From Xylanimonas cellulosilytica (GTDB lineage Bacteria > Actinomycetota > Actinomycetes > Actinomycetales > Actinomycetaceae): a DNA stretch of 64,000 bases. The stretch is taken from positions 62,001-126,000 of the forward strand of contig JVKM01000036.1 in assembly GCA_001072465.1 (NCBI GenBank). Reading direction: 5' to 3'. Made by a program: the position numbers and the translations under genes. The notes under the pieces were generated by a model. The model made no database searches and had not been told where the DNA came from. It worked only from the letters and a program-made list of their open reading frames with translations. Numbering within the stretch: position 1 is the stretch's first letter; each line of letters starts with the position of its first letter. Shown here in pieces: positions 63,481 through 64,000 of the stretch.

Positions 63481-64000
63481 CTACTTGCGTCGCACGTTCC
63501 GCGCTCCGGGGCGGATGACGGGCATACCCACGGGAATGTGGGTTGTGCACACGTGTCCCCCGCCAGCAAGCGTGGAAAGTCGTTGCACGTGGACGTCAAG
63601 CAGCTTGCCAAAGGCAAGCGTCTCGGCGTCACACAGCTGCGGGAAATCTCCCGCGACATTTTGAATCGGGCAGTGGCCCTGGCACAGCTGGACCGCAAGC
63701 GTTCCACCGCCGATGTCGCGCACAGTGGCCGCGTAGCCGTCCTGAGTGAGTGCATCGGCGAGCGCCTGGGCGCGCACCCGCGGGTCTGAACCTGCGTCGC
63801 GCACGATGGGGGCGTAGCGCCGCTCGATCTCGCGCGAACGCGCTGCAGCAAAAGACTCAACGGCTTCATCCCCACCGAGCTGGCCAAGGTATCCGAGTGC
63901 CTTGGAAGCGAGGTCGGAATATCCATCGGCAAGGTGGACGTGTGCCCGTTCGGTGGCGACGTAGTGACGCGCGGGGCGTCCACGGCCACGCTTCGAAGGT
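63481..64000 (-). CDS. sufR: SufR-type Fe-S-sensing transcriptional regulator (partial, N-terminus outside window)
   Basis: The last 173 codons are in the window; the reading frame continues past base 64000 with no stop. The visible part begins PSKRGRGRPARHYVATERAHVHLADGYSDLA, the wing and linker after an ArsR/DeoR-type HTH. It ends with the cluster-binding region LCQGHCPIQNVAGDFPQLCDAE, whose three cysteines match the 2Fe-2S/4Fe-4S sensor of actinobacterial SufR (Rv1460 type). It should repress the suf operon when holo. The methionine/valine at 63804 is internal, not the start. Confidence 0.9.
   Translation of the reverse strand, partial: PSKRGRGRPARHYVATERAHVHLADGYSDLASKALGYLGQLGGDEAVESFAAARSREIERRYAPIVRDAGSDPRVRAQALADALTQDGYAATVRDIGGGTLAVQLCQGHCPIQNVAGDFPQLCDAETLAFGKLLDVHVQRLSTLAGGGHVCTTHIPVGMPVIRPGARNVRRK

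Noticed and set aside
60651-63664. Long plus-strand frames (about 490-500 codons) opposite sufC, sufD and sufB
   Set aside because: Shadows of three certain SUF genes; no start signals.

Overview
The window is chromosomal DNA of a high-GC actinobacterium. Actinomycetaceae (Actinomyces or Schaalia type) is the likeliest family. The evidence is the actinobacterial integration host factor mIHF, a complete pupylation operon (ARC, Dop, Pup, PafA) with no 20S proteasome genes, actinobacterial-type LexA boxes, ImuA'/ImuB/DnaE2, a SufR-led SUF operon, EF-P with the PGKGP loop, and many genes whose -10 box ends 6-7 bases before the start codon (leaderless pattern). I see no phage, insertion sequence, integrase or CRISPR array. 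The region reads as core genome with a few accessory genes.

Layout. 1-8.7 kb (minus): pyrimidine operon pyrR-pyrB-pyrC-carA-carB-pyrF followed by mihF. A PyrR-binding RNA hairpin in the pyrR leader sequesters the Shine-Dalgarno sequence. 8.8-12.2 kb: a LacI regulator (plus) facing a sugar-phosphate antiporter (UhpT-like) and inositol-phosphatase-family pair (minus), whose promoter carries a LacI-type operator. 12.3-12.8 kb: a DUF2249 gene behind a duplicated CsoR-like operator. 12.9-17.5 kb (minus): aroC-aroK-aroB-(degenerate aroK paralogue)-efp-nusB, ending in a strong terminator. 17.5-24.3 kb (minus): trmI-arc-dop-pup-pafA-FKBP. The 58-residue Pup gene ends in Gly-Gly-Gln. 24.3-26.2 kb (plus): a RecB-type nuclease and an aldo/keto-reductase-fold protein lacking all four catalytic residues. 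26.2-29.1 kb (minus): acidic-tail protein, FSP1/NDH-2-like oxidoreductase, MazG-like and DsbA-like genes, tRNA-Leu(GAG).

29.1-30.4 kb: divergent MarR and HAD genes. 30.4-40.1 kb: SOS mutagenesis genes dnaE2, imuB and imuA', in two blocks, each behind a LexA box, and separated by a zinc alcohol dehydrogenase and a SWIM/SNF2 helicase. 40.2-41.8 kb: PEBP protein, TrmL, membrane protein. 42.0-45.1 kb: lipoamide dehydrogenase and a two-lipoyl-domain E2. 45.2-47.4 kb: a membrane kinase-like protein and a DUF4191 protein. 47.5-51.2 kb: amino-acid ABC importer with two tandem paralogous binding lipoproteins, each preceded by an ArgR-box-like element. 51.3-55.1 kb: ABC-F ATPase, then a queuosine-precursor transporter coupled to tgt. 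55.1-57.7 kb: zinc metallopeptidase and acyl-CoA ligase. 57.8-64 kb (minus): sufR(partial)-sufB-sufD-sufC-sufS-sufU-sufT.

The most notable points are pupylation without a proteasome, the split SOS mutasome, the double CsoR-like operator on a lone DUF2249 gene, and several enzyme-fold proteins that have lost catalytic residues (AroK paralogue, aldo/keto reductase, kinase). All functional calls rest on reading motifs and gene order by eye; no database search was run.
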